Notes: generated from the letters alone by a model not told the origin. A stretch of DNA of 64,000 bases from CAZLMG01 sp964560765 (GCA_964560765.1 CAZLMG010000002.1:211905-275904); one strand, 5' to 3'. Positions 36,318-45,155 are shown, counted from the first letter of the stretch. Program-made: numbers and translations.

Positions 36318-37184
36318 ATGGAATGGAATATTGAACCGCAGATCGTATCCTTTGGCGCGCTGCAAATCCGTTATTACGGCTTACTCTTTGCGCTGGGTTT
36401 TATTCTTGGCTATCGATCCATGGTTCAGATGTATACGGCTGAAGGCCGTTCGACCAAGGATCTCGACTTGCTGCTATACATGCTCATTGGCGGCACGTTG
36501 ATTGGCGCGCGTCTTGGCCACTGTTTGTTTTACGAGCCAGACTACTTCCTCGCTAACCCCATTGAGATTCTATACGTTTGGCGCGGAGGGTTGGCCTCGC
36601 ATGGTGGTGCCACGGGCGTACTGATCGCCATTTGGTGGTACACGCGTTTGCGTCCCGATCAGCCCGTGCTCTGGCTGATGGATCGCTTGGCCTATCCCAT
36701 CGCCCTTACCGGCGCTTTCATTCGACTTGGTAACTTCTTCAATTCTGAGATTCTCGGCAAGCCTGCGGACGTACCTTGGGCGATCCGCTTTACTCGCGTC
36801 GACGACCAACCACGGCACCCATCTATGCTCTACGAATCAGCCGCCTACTTTGGCCTGTATTTGTTTCTGCGCTACTTGATGAAGAAATTCCCAAATCGCC
36901 TGCCCCAAGGGCTCATTCCAGGCATCTTCTTGGTGTGGGTTTTCTTGGCGCGGTTCTTGATCGAATTTACCAAGGAGAATCAAGAGGCGTGGGAGGCTGG
37001 CATGGTTCTCAACATGGGGCAGCTGCTCAGCATACCGATGATCCTCTTAGGCCTGGGATTCATTTACTACGCGAAAAAGCATCCCCGGCCAGCTATGGCT
37101 GCTACTGTGGTCAGCCCCCCGGCGAGCCGCGCTAAAACGGCGCACAAATCCAAGAAAAGTAGCAAGGGTAAGAGCAAAAAATAG
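36318..37184 (+). CDS. lgt: Prolipoprotein diacylglyceryl transferase
   Basis: First enzyme of lipoprotein maturation; transfers diacylglycerol from phosphatidylglycerol to the lipobox cysteine. 288 residues, several membrane helices. Family signatures: RYYGLLFALGFILG, LIGARLGHCLFY, the WRGGLASHGG loop, and RLGNFFNSEILGKP. The 20-residue C-terminal tail is very rich in Lys and Ser. GGAGG is a few bases before the ATG. It serves the many lipoproteins encoded in this window. It converges on folA. Confidence 0.95.
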   Translation: MEWNIEPQIVSFGALQIRYYGLLFALGFILGYRSMVQMYTAEGRSTKDLDLLLYMLIGGTLIGARLGHCLFYEPDYFLANPIEILYVWRGGLASHGGATGVLIAIWWYTRLRPDQPVLWLMDRLAYPIALTGAFIRLGNFFNSEILGKPADVPWAIRFTRVDDQPRHPSMLYESAAYFGLYLFLRYLMKKFPNRLPQGLIPGIFLVWVFLARFLIEFTKENQEAWEAGMVLNMGQLLSIPMILLGLGFIYYAKKHPRPAMAATVVSPPASRAKTAHKSKKSSKGKSKK

Positions 37185-37199
37185 CGGCACTCGTGCTTC

Positions 37200-37221
37200 G
37201 GACGCCCTTCCGGGGGCGTTC
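37200..37221. terminator. Hairpin between lgt and folA
   Basis: GGACGCCC (37200-37207) pairs with GGGCGTTC (37214-37221), eight pairs with one G-U and a six-base loop. It lies between two convergent genes and may stop transcription in both directions; neither side has a T run, so it could also be a simple processing or pausing hairpin. Confidence 0.45.
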
Positions 37222-37224
37222 ACT

Positions 37225-37719
37225 TCAGACGCGACGAAAAGTTAGATAACGGTAACGCAAATGCTCAGCACCCTGACTAACCTGCCAGGGCTCGTCTTCA
37301 CAACGAAAATCCTCGGCGGTCAATCGTGGAAAAAAAGCATCGCCCACCACATCTTTGTCGACTTCCGTTACATAAACTGTGTCCACATCCGGCAGCGCCT
37401 GTTCATAAATTGTGGCTCCGCCGATAATAAAGACTTCGTTTGCTGCCAAAGCGTTGTGACAATACTGCACCGCAGAGGACAAATCAGGAAAGCATGCCGC
37501 CCCTGCGCATTCCTTGCCGGTTTGTCGGCTTAGCACTAAGTTGGGTCGACCTGGTAACGCTCGTCCAATCGACTCGAAGGTTTTGCGCCCCATGATGATG
37601 GGATGCCCCATGGTAAGCTGCTTAAATCGACGCAAGTCTTCGGGCAAATGCCAAGGCAAGCGATTCTCGACACCAATAACGCGCTGTTCGTTCATGGCGA
37701 CGATCATTGACAACTTCAT
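37225..37719 (-). CDS. folA: Dihydrofolate reductase
   Basis: Reduces dihydrofolate to tetrahydrofolate with NADPH. 164 residues, normal bacterial size. Substrate site: MKLSMIVAMNEQRVIG, WHLPEDLRRFK (proton donor region), MGRKTFESIG and the NADPH site VFIIGGATIYEQAL. Translation is coupled to thyA by an ATGA overlap (stop and start share bases), and the pairing is functional: thymidylate synthase produces the dihydrofolate that DHFR recycles. Confidence 0.96.
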   Translation of the reverse strand: MKLSMIVAMNEQRVIGVENRLPWHLPEDLRRFKQLTMGHPIIMGRKTFESIGRALPGRPNLVLSRQTGKECAGAACFPDLSSAVQYCHNALAANEVFIIGGATIYEQALPDVDTVYVTEVDKDVVGDAFFPRLTAEDFRCEDEPWQVSQGAEHLRYRYLTFRRV

Positions 37720-38552
37720 ACGGAAATCTCGGCGCGGATGGCGGGATGGGGATCATAGCCCTCTAACCGGAAGTCGCTGAACTTATACTCGAAGATATCA
37801 CGAACCGCGGGGTTCAGATGCATCGTCGGCAACGGCCGCGGATCCCGCGTCAGCTGGAGCTTGGCCTGCTCAATGTGATTGCGATAGAGGTGAGCATCAC
37901 CCAGAGTATGAATAAAGAGTCCAGGCCGCAGGTCGACAACTTGTGCCACCATCATCGTCAACAAGGCGTAGCTTGCGATGTTAAATGGCACGCCCAAAAA
38001 GGCGTCCGCGCTGCGCTGATACAACTGGCAAGAAAGTCGCCGATCTTCGTGCACAAAAAACTGAAACATGGTGTGACAAGGAGGAAGCGCCATCTGTTCT
38101 AGATCCGAGCAGTTCCACGCACTGACGATGTGGCGACGGGACTTTGGATTGTCACGAATGTTTTGAATCACCCCGGCAATTTGATCAATGCCACCGACAA
38201 AGTCCGTCAAGGTATTGCTGGAACCGACCCGAGATTTCCAGGTTTGCCCCCAGTGACGCCACTGATAGCCATAAACAGGTCCTAGGTCTCCGTTCGCATC
38301 GGCCCACTCATCCCAAATGCTCACGCCGTTTTCACGCAAATACTGCACATTCGTGTCACCACTCAGGAACCAGAGCAACTCGTGCACGATCGATTTTAGG
38401 TGGCACTTCTTGGTCGTCACCAGCGGAAAGCCCAGCGCCAAATCGTATCGGGACTGATAGCCGAAAATGCTTAAGGTGCCAGTGCCTGTGCGATCATCGC
38501 GGCTTTCGCCATTTTGCAAAATCTGCCGCAGTAACTCCTGATAGGCATGCAT
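37716..38552 (-). CDS. thyA: Thymidylate synthase
   Basis: Methylates dUMP to dTMP using methylene-tetrahydrofolate. 278 residues. The catalytic Cys159 lies in ALPPCHTMFQF; the folate and dUMP sites are seen in SRRHIVSAWNCSDL, QLYQRSADAFLGVPFN and HTLGDAHLYRNH. It follows proline dehydrogenase by 14 bp and overlaps folA by 4 bp, forming an SRAP-PRODH-thyA-folA run on the minus strand. Confidence 0.97.
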   Translation of the reverse strand: MHAYQELLRQILQNGESRDDRTGTGTLSIFGYQSRYDLALGFPLVTTKKCHLKSIVHELLWFLSGDTNVQYLRENGVSIWDEWADANGDLGPVYGYQWRHWGQTWKSRVGSSNTLTDFVGGIDQIAGVIQNIRDNPKSRRHIVSAWNCSDLEQMALPPCHTMFQFFVHEDRRLSCQLYQRSADAFLGVPFNIASYALLTMMVAQVVDLRPGLFIHTLGDAHLYRNHIEQAKLQLTRDPRPLPTMHLNPAVRDIFEYKFSDFRLEGYDPHPAIRAEISV

Positions 38553-38566
38553 ACCGGATCCTCCTC

Positions 38567-39760
38567 TTAGGACTGCCCGCGTCGACGTGTTAGTTCTTCA
38601 TTGATCATGGATAATTCTCGTCCGACCTGGCCTTGAATGGATGAGTTTTCTTCGGTACGTCGAAACAGATATGGCAAAACGGAGACGACGGGTCCGTACG
38701 GAACGTACTTGGCGACTTGGTAGCCGTGATGCGCCAAGTTAAACGATAGATTATCGGACATGCCGAGCAGTTGGGAAAAACAAACGCGCGGATCATCACG
38801 AGCGATGCCCTTTTGGTCAAGTAGCTCGGCGAGCAACAACGTGGAAGACTCGTTATGAGTTCCTGCGCAGATGGCCATGTGTTCGATGTGGTCGATGCAA
38901 TGCGCCAGCATGTCATCGTACGCTTGATCGGTTGCCTTTTTGTCGACCTGAATGGGGCTGGCACGCCGACTTCGGCGGGCTGATTCTCTTTCCTTCTCCA
39001 TGTACGCACCCCGCACCAGCTTCACGCCATAGTGCACACCTGCTTTCGCCAACTCGTTAGCCGACTGGCGCAGGAATTCCGCCCTGTCGGCGCGATACAT
39101 CTGAACCGTGTTGTAAACCACGGCTTTGCCTTGATTCCAGCGGCACATGGCTTGATGCGCCAAACCATCGATCGCAGGCTGAATCCAGGTCTCTTCTGCA
39201 TCAATCATGATCTTAAGCCCACTGTTGGCTGCTTGCTCGCACAAGCTGAGCACCCGCGCCTCAACCACCCCCCAGCGCTGCTGCTCAGCTGCAGAAAGAG
39301 TCTCTTTGACACTGACCTTAGTCAGCAGCGCCGCATCGCAAAGACCTGTGATTTTAAACACCGCATAGGGCACAGACGGCAAGGCAGCGCTGGCCGTAAT
39401 TGTGGCCTGCAAGCGCTCGTAGGTCTTGGCGAATTCGGCCTCATCCTGGCCGCCCTCCACGGCGTAGTCTAAAATCGTATGGACATCAAACTGAGCGAGG
39501 CGATCGATCACCTGACGACATTCCTCGACGGTTTCGCCACCAACAAATTGGCGGTAAATTGTATGCTGCACCAAAGGAGTAATGGGTAAGTGCAACTTCA
39601 AGGCGGCGCCCACCATTCGCGGTCCGGCCTTGACCAGAGCCGGACTGCCCATAGCGCGAAATAGCAAACTTGCCCGATAGAGCTGAGGTGTGCTGAGGTA
39701 CTGAAAGGCGACTTCCGTATTTCGCAAATTCAACTGTGCCGCGACGCGTGGCGCTGCCAT
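38567..39760 (-). CDS. Proline dehydrogenase (FAD)
   Basis: Oxidises proline to pyrroline-5-carboxylate and passes electrons to quinone. About 397 residues from the ATG at 39760; a TTG six codons earlier adjoins the upstream stop and has no ribosome binding site. PRODH barrel features include HTILDYAVEGG, the FAD and substrate-contact strand LKIMIDAEETWIQPAID, YNTVQMYRAD, and GVKLVRGAYMEKERE. It is a stand-alone domain, not the fused PutA, and no P5C dehydrogenase is nearby. Co-transcription with nucleotide genes is unusual. Confidence 0.9.
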   Translation of the reverse strand: MAAPRVAAQLNLRNTEVAFQYLSTPQLYRASLLFRAMGSPALVKAGPRMVGAALKLHLPITPLVQHTIYRQFVGGETVEECRQVIDRLAQFDVHTILDYAVEGGQDEAEFAKTYERLQATITASAALPSVPYAVFKITGLCDAALLTKVSVKETLSAAEQQRWGVVEARVLSLCEQAANSGLKIMIDAEETWIQPAIDGLAHQAMCRWNQGKAVVYNTVQMYRADRAEFLRQSANELAKAGVHYGVKLVRGAYMEKERESARRSRRASPIQVDKKATDQAYDDMLAHCIDHIEHMAICAGTHNESSTLLLAELLDQKGIARDDPRVCFSQLLGMSDNLSFNLAHHGYQVAKYVPYGPVVSVLPYLFRRTEENSSIQGQVGRELSMINEELTRRRGQS

Positions 39761-39778
39761 GGGGTACCCCGATTCCAA

Positions 39779-40585
39779 TTAGCTTGCCAAAGCGTGTTTA
39801 AATAGCGGTCTTTGGCCCTGTTGCAACAACTGGAGCATAGCTCCTGGTGACGACCCTCGACAATTCAGAAAATCAGCTAGCTGCTCGGAAGATAGGCATA
39901 TGGGGCAGCGATCATGCCCCGCTGCCAAAACCTCCGGCGGCGGATCGTCGGTAACTACAGCGAAACTACGAAAAATCTGACCATCCGGCATCTCTCGTTC
40001 GGCAAAGATGACGGGGACAAGCATGGGCTCATCACTTTCTGGCGTGAATTCAATGATCACCTTCCGCTGCAGGGGGTCTAGCTTTTCCGTGGGCGTCTGA
40101 GAGTAACGCTTGCCAGCAGCCAAAATCCGGTTTCGCCGCTCCTCGCTCTGGCGGGCAAACTCGTCTTTGATGGTCTCAATATTGACTTGCTCAGCGCGCA
40201 GCAGATCGCGAACTTGGACCCACTCAAAGAATTTTTCCACAACAACGAATCCATGATGCTTGAGGAACAGGTCGCGCCAAAACGGCGAATGGAGATTGTC
40301 GCGCCGGGCATTATAAAGGGACAAGCGCTGAGGGTCTTCTGCATGTCCGCTTGGCCAAGCCTGGTAGCGCATGGGCATAATCAATCGCTCCGGGCCATTC
40401 CCCGCCACTACTGTCGTGAAACCATTTGGGAAAATACGCCCGCGGTCGGCACTGAGCGGACGATACTTCTTCGGATCTTGGATCGAGAGTGACTCGTAGG
40501 CGACAAAGGTATCGCGCACGACGGTAGCCCCGAAAGTTTCTTGCAAGTACTTTAAGTTTTGTCGCACCAGAGCTGAGTAACACAT
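39779..40585 (-). CDS. SRAP-family abasic-site protein (YedK/HMCES type)
   Basis: Shields abasic sites in single-stranded DNA by forming a covalent link through its N-terminal cysteine. The chemistry fixes the start: the ATG at 40585 gives Met-Cys-Tyr-Ser-Ala, leaving Cys2 exposed after Met removal; a longer frame would bury it. Asn92 and Arg94 in YNARRDNL and Glu121 in FFEW are the other active-site residues. The usual HxRMP segment is replaced by AGHDRCPICL, with the His kept. 268 residues. First gene of a run with PRODH, thyA and folA; divergent from the cyclophilin gene. Confidence 0.92.
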   Translation of the reverse strand: MCYSALVRQNLKYLQETFGATVVRDTFVAYESLSIQDPKKYRPLSADRGRIFPNGFTTVVAGNGPERLIMPMRYQAWPSGHAEDPQRLSLYNARRDNLHSPFWRDLFLKHHGFVVVEKFFEWVQVRDLLRAEQVNIETIKDEFARQSEERRNRILAAGKRYSQTPTEKLDPLQRKVIIEFTPESDEPMLVPVIFAEREMPDGQIFRSFAVVTDDPPPEVLAAGHDRCPICLSSEQLADFLNCRGSSPGAMLQLLQQGQRPLFKHALAS

Positions 40586-40645
40586 CCGTTCTTGCTTCCC
40601 CTGCCCCGACATGCTCTAATCGGCCCCTTTACAGAGGACCTTCGA

Positions 40646-41170
40646 ATGAAGCAAAAAATTCAAGAGGCACAGCGCGATATTGACTTTGATCAAAACCAAT
40701 ATCAAGTGATCTTCAATACCAACCGCGGTATGATTCGACTTAACTTGCACCCAGATAAAGCGCCGCTCCACTGCAAGAACATCATTGGGCTGGCCCGCTC
40801 CGGATTCTACGATGGAATCAAGTTCCACCGCATTGTGCCTAACTTTGTCATTCAGGCCGGGTGCCCGGATGGGAACGGCACAGGCGGCCCAGGCTTTACC
40901 GTGCCAGCTGAGTTTAACGATACGGCTCACGTCGCCGGCACACTGTCGATGGCCAGGCGGCAAGATCCGAACTCGGCGGGATCGCAATTTTTTCTCTGTC
41001 TCGGGAAGGTTCCGTACCTGGATCGCCAGTACACGGCATTTGGCCAAACCGCAGACCAAGCCAGCTTAGATGTCGTGTTGGGGATTGGTGGCGTCGATAC
41101 GGACAGTATGGATCGGCCCGTCGAAGACGTGGTCATCGAAAAGGCTGAAGTCCAAGTTACCGCGAAATAG
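40646..41170 (+). CDS. Peptidyl-prolyl cis-trans isomerase (cyclophilin)
   Basis: A 174-residue cyclophilin that speeds proline isomerisation during folding. The ATG at 40646 is preceded by AGAGGA. The core contains GFYDGIKFHRIVPNFVIQAG (catalytic Arg in FHRI), AGTLSMARRQDPNSAGSQFF and TAFGQT. No signal peptide, so cytoplasmic (PpiB type). It ends just before a textbook terminator. Confidence 0.95.
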   Translation: MKQKIQEAQRDIDFDQNQYQVIFNTNRGMIRLNLHPDKAPLHCKNIIGLARSGFYDGIKFHRIVPNFVIQAGCPDGNGTGGPGFTVPAEFNDTAHVAGTLSMARRQDPNSAGSQFFLCLGKVPYLDRQYTAFGQTADQASLDVVLGIGGVDTDSMDRPVEDVVIEKAEVQVTAK

Positions 41171-41198
41171 TCAGCTGCCTCCTCGGATAGCTCCCCCA

Positions 41199-41225
41199 AC
41201 GCCGCCAATCAAGCGGCGTTTTTTT
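41199..41225 (+). terminator. Rho-independent terminator after cyclophilin
   Basis: A perfect seven-base G+C-rich stem, ACGCCGC (41199-41205) and GCGGCGT (41213-41219), with a seven-base loop, runs straight into seven T residues (41219-41225). It closes the cyclophilin unit. Confidence 0.92.
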
Positions 41226-41331
41226 ATTGGTTTCAGCACCTTAGAGGCCAGGCGAAAGCTTGCCGGCCAGGGCGCCGAGATATGGGGCGAAGATTCGGTC
41301 TTCACTTTTTCGGAGTCGACTTGGAGGAGTC

Positions 41332-41778
41332 ATGATTACGCCTGAGATGCATGAAGTCATTTCCATGCTGCGCTACATGGATCAGGTTCTCGTGGCCCGA
41401 CGTATCAGCCGGCAGATGCAGGATAACGGTACAGTTCCCAACAACGCCCCAATTGAAAGTCGGCAGCTGCATCAAGGCACGCGCGTGCCACGTACGGCGC
41501 ACTTGCAGCGAACGCTGAAAGCTGCGCCCCGGTTTGCCATCAATGCGAAAGTCCTACTGCACCGCCACAAGAAATACATCAAAGGCATGGCCATCAATGT
41601 CTCTCGCTCGGGTATGTTCGTGACTACCGGCCGGGAGATTTTTGCACCAAATGAGGTGGTGCGGGTCTATATCAAGCCGCACGGACAGAACCGCGGCTAC
41701 CACGCCATGGCGCGGGTCATACGATTTAATAAGCAAGGTCCATACCCAACCGGATACGGACTAAAATTCGTGCTGTAG
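41332..41778 (+). CDS. PilZ-domain protein (possible c-di-GMP receptor)
   Basis: 148 residues from the ATG at 41332, with GGAGGAG upstream. A helical N-terminus (1-60) is followed by a PilZ fold: APRFAINAKVLLH supplies the first Arg67, but the usual second Arg of RxxxR is Asn, and AINVSRSGMF gives the [D/N]xSxxG motif (Asn89-Ser91-Gly94). c-di-GMP binding is therefore plausible but not assured. Stands alone and converges on rimK. Confidence 0.85.
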   Translation: MITPEMHEVISMLRYMDQVLVARRISRQMQDNGTVPNNAPIESRQLHQGTRVPRTAHLQRTLKAAPRFAINAKVLLHRHKKYIKGMAINVSRSGMFVTTGREIFAPNEVVRVYIKPHGQNRGYHAMARVIRFNKQGPYPTGYGLKFVL

Positions 41779-41784
41779 GGGGTG

Positions 41785-42690
41785 CTATGAATCGATGCGA
41801 TCAGGCCGGTGCCCGTGCGAGGCGTTCTTCTCAATGTACTCGACAACGGCCTTGCCGACGTTGACTCCCGTCGTCGTCTCAATGCCTTCCAAGCCGGGAG
41901 AAGAGTTCACTTCAATAACAACGGGCCCATTACTAGAGCGCAAAATATCAACGCCGGCAACACCTAATCCCATAGCCTCAGCAGCCTCGATAGCAGTAGC
42001 TCGTTCGGCATCATTGATATCGACCTGCTCGCCTCGACCACCGCGATGGATATTGGAGCGAAACTCACCAGAAGCTCCACGACGCATCATGGCCGCTACA
42101 ACCTCGCCACCAACCACAAAACAACGGATATCACAGGCATCCGCTTCTCGAATGAACTGCTGGACAAGAATATTTGCGTCCAAATCTCGAAAGGCCTCAA
42201 TGACAGACTCGGCCGCTTTTTTTGTTTCCGCCAAGACCACCCCAATTCCTTGCGTCCCCTCAAGCAATTTCACCACCAACGGCGCGCCGCCCGCAATGGC
42301 AATCAAACCCTGGACGTCCTTCGTAGAATGTGCGCAACCAGTGACTGGCAGGCCTACGCCCTTACGCGCCAAAATTTGCAGACAGCGCAACTTGTCTCGA
42401 CTGCGAGAGATGGCCTGAGATTTATTTGCCGTAAACGTACCCATCATTTCAAACTGCCGCACCACCGCGGCTCCATAAAAAGTGTGCGAGGCGCCGATGC
42501 GCGGCACGACAGCATGAAAGTCATCCATCTCGCGGCCCGCATAAACGACTCTGGGCCGATGCGACGTAATATTCATGTAGCAACGCAGATAGTCGATCAC
42601 TTCAACTTCGTGATGATGAGCTCTTCCCTCCTCGACAAGCCTGCGCGTTGAATAGAGGTTCTTGTTCCTGGACAGAATCGCAATCTTCAT
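41785..42690 (-). CDS. rimK: RimK-like ATP-grasp ligase
   Basis: Adds glutamate residues to protein or peptide carboxyl ends (in E. coli to ribosomal protein S6), using ATP. 301 residues from the ATG at 42690. ATP-grasp features: LVVKLLEGTQGIGVVLAET (nucleotide loop), ILVQQFIREADACDIRCFVV, FRSNIHRGGRGEQVDI, and the metal-binding VIEVNSSPGLEGIE. Its gene lies 7 bp after a RimB-like protease, the arrangement of the RimABK pathway. The target protein is not shown by the sequence. Confidence 0.92.
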   Translation of the reverse strand: MKIAILSRNKNLYSTRRLVEEGRAHHHEVEVIDYLRCYMNITSHRPRVVYAGREMDDFHAVVPRIGASHTFYGAAVVRQFEMMGTFTANKSQAISRSRDKLRCLQILARKGVGLPVTGCAHSTKDVQGLIAIAGGAPLVVKLLEGTQGIGVVLAETKKAAESVIEAFRDLDANILVQQFIREADACDIRCFVVGGEVVAAMMRRGASGEFRSNIHRGGRGEQVDINDAERATAIEAAEAMGLGVAGVDILRSSNGPVVIEVNSSPGLEGIETTTGVNVGKAVVEYIEKNASHGHRPDRIDS

Positions 42691-42697
42691 AAGAGCT

Positions 42698-43210
42698 CTA
42701 CACTTTCGTGGTTTTGTGCTTGGGCCGAGGATCTTTGCCAACGATACTTGAACGAGCCGCATCGATCACAAAGCGGGCCTTCACTGCCTCTCTGCCAAGC
42801 AGCATCCGGAAGCCCATTTCCGACCTATCTACAAGGGTTAACTCTATTTTCCAATGGTAATCACCGAGCGAAATGACCGTTTCAATGACCGGTCGAAAGG
42901 AAATCTCGCCCCCAGAATTTCGAACATGCCGCTGATCAACGACCCTTGCTTCTGCTTTCACATTGTAGACAGGATTGCGCTGATAAGGATGCACCTTGAA
43001 GCGCACCCATAGATGTCCGTGTTTCCGAAATTCAGCAATATCGTAGGCATGTAAGGCGGAAGTGCGGGCCCCGGTATCCACCTTCGCTTTGATATGAGGA
43101 ATGTGCAAGTCGGGCAGCGCTACCCACTCTCGCCAGCCAATAACCGGCTTTTGCTTGGCCTTCACCTTTTTCTTGAGCGGTCGCACCGCCGCAGGCTTCA
43201 CACCTTGCAT
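42698..43210 (-). CDS. RimB-like retropepsin-type protease
   Basis: 170 residues from the ATG at 43210. It has the signature of the ATP-dependent zinc-protease/retropepsin-like family (RimB, PF05618 group): WREWVALPDLHIPHIKAKVD then TGARTSALHA, with the catalytic Asp-Thr-Gly at about 45-47, later GFRMLLGREA. RimB cuts the glutamate tails that RimK adds, so the two work as writer and eraser. A Lys-rich N-terminal 30 residues precede the domain. Starts further upstream would overlap the outer-membrane protein gene. Confidence 0.87.
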   Translation of the reverse strand: MQGVKPAAVRPLKKKVKAKQKPVIGWREWVALPDLHIPHIKAKVDTGARTSALHAYDIAEFRKHGHLWVRFKVHPYQRNPVYNVKAEARVVDQRHVRNSGGEISFRPVIETVISLGDYHWKIELTLVDRSEMGFRMLLGREAVKARFVIDAARSSIVGKDPRPKHKTTKV

Positions 43211-43262
43211 GGTATCTGCAGTCCTCTCCTGACCAGCAATCGTCCACAACGGCGAGCCGCAT

Positions 43263-43949
43263 TTATTCGATGAATTCAAGCCCAAGCATAAATTCAGAAC
43301 TCAGAAAATTACCGCCAGGTTGCGGGTCATAAGCAGCCCTTTGTTTTTCCACGAGAACCTGCCGCTTCACCCACTTCTCACTGGCCGCCGCCCATTCCGC
43401 CGACAGGCGCCATGTGCGGTCGTAGTCAAAGGCAATTCCGGCTCCGGCACGAGGTCCAACGCGCTGAAACTTCATGAGGTAATCAACGGGGGATGGCGAG
43501 CCCTTCAATAGTATGCTTTCTTCTTCGTCTCGGGTCGTCGCAGCCACCTGGTGTTGGGACATTGCTGTGGCCGAAAGACGAAGGAAGGCCCCGATTCCAA
43601 GCCCCTTCCACCGCACCGTCGGCGTTAAAAACCGAGCTGTTACGCCAAGATCATGACCCACCGCGCCGTTACTAAATGGCCCCAAGCTATCGGCAAGAAA
43701 GTTCGTATTGGTGTATTGCAAGCCAGCGGCCAAGAAATCGCTTGGGTACCAAATCCCAGAAACCTGCCAAACTTGCCCATCCGCCGCGCCCGCATCCGCG
43801 TTCTGCCATTGCAAATTCTTGCGGCCATTCATGACTTCAAGTCCATATCGGCTGCTGTCGTAGGACGCGCCAGCTGCGAAGGCTATATCCCTCGAAAACA
43901 AAACGCTAACGGCAATCGACATCGCGCATAAATACTTTAATGATGCCAT
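43263..43949 (-). CDS. Outer-membrane beta-barrel protein, unknown
   Basis: About 228 residues from the ATG at 43949 (GGGGAG just upstream). A signal peptide ends near residue 26 (IAFAAG). The mature part alternates hydrophobic and polar residues in strands with aromatic girdles, consistent with a small eight-stranded barrel, and ends LSSEFMLGLEFIE as barrels often do. It lies 52 bp before rimB on the same strand, so an operon is possible. No specific family recognised. Confidence 0.7.
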   Translation of the reverse strand: MASLKYLCAMSIAVSVLFSRDIAFAAGASYDSSRYGLEVMNGRKNLQWQNADAGAADGQVWQVSGIWYPSDFLAAGLQYTNTNFLADSLGPFSNGAVGHDLGVTARFLTPTVRWKGLGIGAFLRLSATAMSQHQVAATTRDEEESILLKGSPSPVDYLMKFQRVGPRAGAGIAFDYDRTWRLSAEWAAASEKWVKRQVLVEKQRAAYDPQPGGNFLSSEFMLGLEFIE

Positions 43950-44066
43950 GGGCTCCCCTTCATCGTTGCCAGAATGATTGTGGCAGGCGCAGCCTCTATT
44001 AAGTGCGCCATTCGCTGTCAAGGACTCGGTGTTAACCGGCCAATCTTATTAGGAGACAGCGGAGAA

Positions 44067-44088
44067 GGCCAGGGAAATTCCCATGGCC
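44067..44088 (-). terminator. Hairpin after the SUMF1-domain gene
   Basis: GGCCAGGG (44067-44074) can pair with CCC and TGGCC (44080-44088, one bulged A) around a five-base loop. It follows the stop of the SUMF1-domain gene by some 15 bp; on the minus strand it is followed by a pyrimidine-rich but not T-rich stretch. Weak terminator candidate. Confidence 0.4.
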
Positions 44089-44102
44089 TGCGGGAGGGGG
44101 GA

Positions 44103-45134
44103 TCAAGGAGCTACCGTCTGCACATCTTTGCAGCAGCGAAAGCCTAGATGATAGTTATGATGGCTATCCGGATGCATGACCCTGGATCCATGCCAAAATG
44201 GAGCACGCCAGCGACAGAAATCGGGGTGTGCTTCATACTTGTCCCAAATGAACCAGCTGCCCTTCATCTCGGTGACGCCACGACTCTTGCCAGCCACGGC
44301 GCCTAACTCTTCCGGAGCTAAGGGCAAACTCATGTGCTCGGCCGCATTGCCGTGGATATCGTATACCTGCAGGGACCCTCGGCACTCCGTAAAGCTGCCA
44401 GAGGGATAGGTATTACTGCCGCACTTTTGCCAATTGCCGCCGTCGCAGCCTTCGCTTTTGACGCTATTCATGGCACAAACGCCCTTACGGCGAGGAGCCC
44501 CATAAGTCCAGCGCTGCGCCTTGTCCGCTTGACGATTGTGAGATTGGCGCATGGCCTTCACCGCCTGCTCCATAGATTTACCCTTAGCCGCAGCGAAATC
44601 GTAGTCTGGAGGCAACAACTGTCCTTCACAAGCGCCCTCCCACTCATGCGCATCACAAAGGCGCTTGCCCATGGCCTCGCAGATTTGTGCCGCTTCGTTA
44701 GCGCGCGTCCAGACCACCGGGTAGGTGCAAGGAATGTTTGGAAACTCAAACTGATCGATGCAGACTTTCGCCTGTTCAGCCTTTTCCTTCTGCGGATCAA
44801 AGAGCGGTGCCATATAAGGTGCACCACAAATTTTTTGAAATTCCACATTCTCAAAATTGATTCCCGCAGCTTTCGCTCGGTCATGGCATTCAGCTTCCGT
44901 CATCGGTCGGCGGGCCACGGCAGGATTGCCCTGACCAATAAACGGTCCGGATTCGATGATTTTTCGGACGGCGGTCAATTGCTCGGGAGTTAGCTGCAGG
45001 CGAGCAGACATCAACGTAAATAATTTTTCATTTTGCTCTTTCAGTGCCGCATTTGCCAGCGCTTCGATGCTAAGCAGCAGCGACGCTTTACACAAGATCG
45101 CCCGCAAAATAATGACCCGCGCTGCTCGCTTCAT
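44103..45134 (-). CDS. Exported SUMF1/FGE-domain protein
   Basis: A 343-residue exported protein with a signal peptide (about 1-28). Residues about 120-335 carry the C-lectin-like SUMF1 fold shared by formylglycine-generating enzymes: CEAMGKRLCDAHEWEGACEG, VYDIHGNAAEH and HLGFRCCKD. In the region of the FGE active site the first cysteine position appears to be Ile (KGSWFIWDKY) and only a later cysteine (DFCRWR) remains, so formylglycine formation is unlikely. Many other cysteines suggest disulphides. It follows the phosphodiester glycosidase-like gene by 21 bp and probably shares its transcript. Confidence 0.8.
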   Translation of the reverse strand: MKRAARVIILRAILCKASLLLSIEALANAALKEQNEKLFTLMSARLQLTPEQLTAVRKIIESGPFIGQGNPAVARRPMTEAECHDRAKAAGINFENVEFQKICGAPYMAPLFDPQKEKAEQAKVCIDQFEFPNIPCTYPVVWTRANEAAQICEAMGKRLCDAHEWEGACEGQLLPPDYDFAAAKGKSMEQAVKAMRQSHNRQADKAQRWTYGAPRRKGVCAMNSVKSEGCDGGNWQKCGSNTYPSGSFTECRGSLQVYDIHGNAAEHMSLPLAPEELGAVAGKSRGVTEMKGSWFIWDKYEAHPDFCRWRAPFWHGSRVMHPDSHHNYHLGFRCCKDVQTVAP

Positions 45135-45155
45135 CCCTGACTCCCGTGTATTTGC

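Noticed and set aside
42046..42651. 201-codon plus-strand open frame opposite rimK
   Set aside because: Shadow of the well-conserved RimK frame.
44334..44993. 219-codon plus-strand open frame opposite the SUMF1 gene
   Set aside because: Antisense, no start site or recognised domain, while the minus-strand frame has a signal peptide and SUMF1 motifs.
44103..45134. Formylglycine-generating enzyme call
   Set aside because: The first active-site cysteine is missing by alignment, so a SUMF1-fold protein of other function is more likely.
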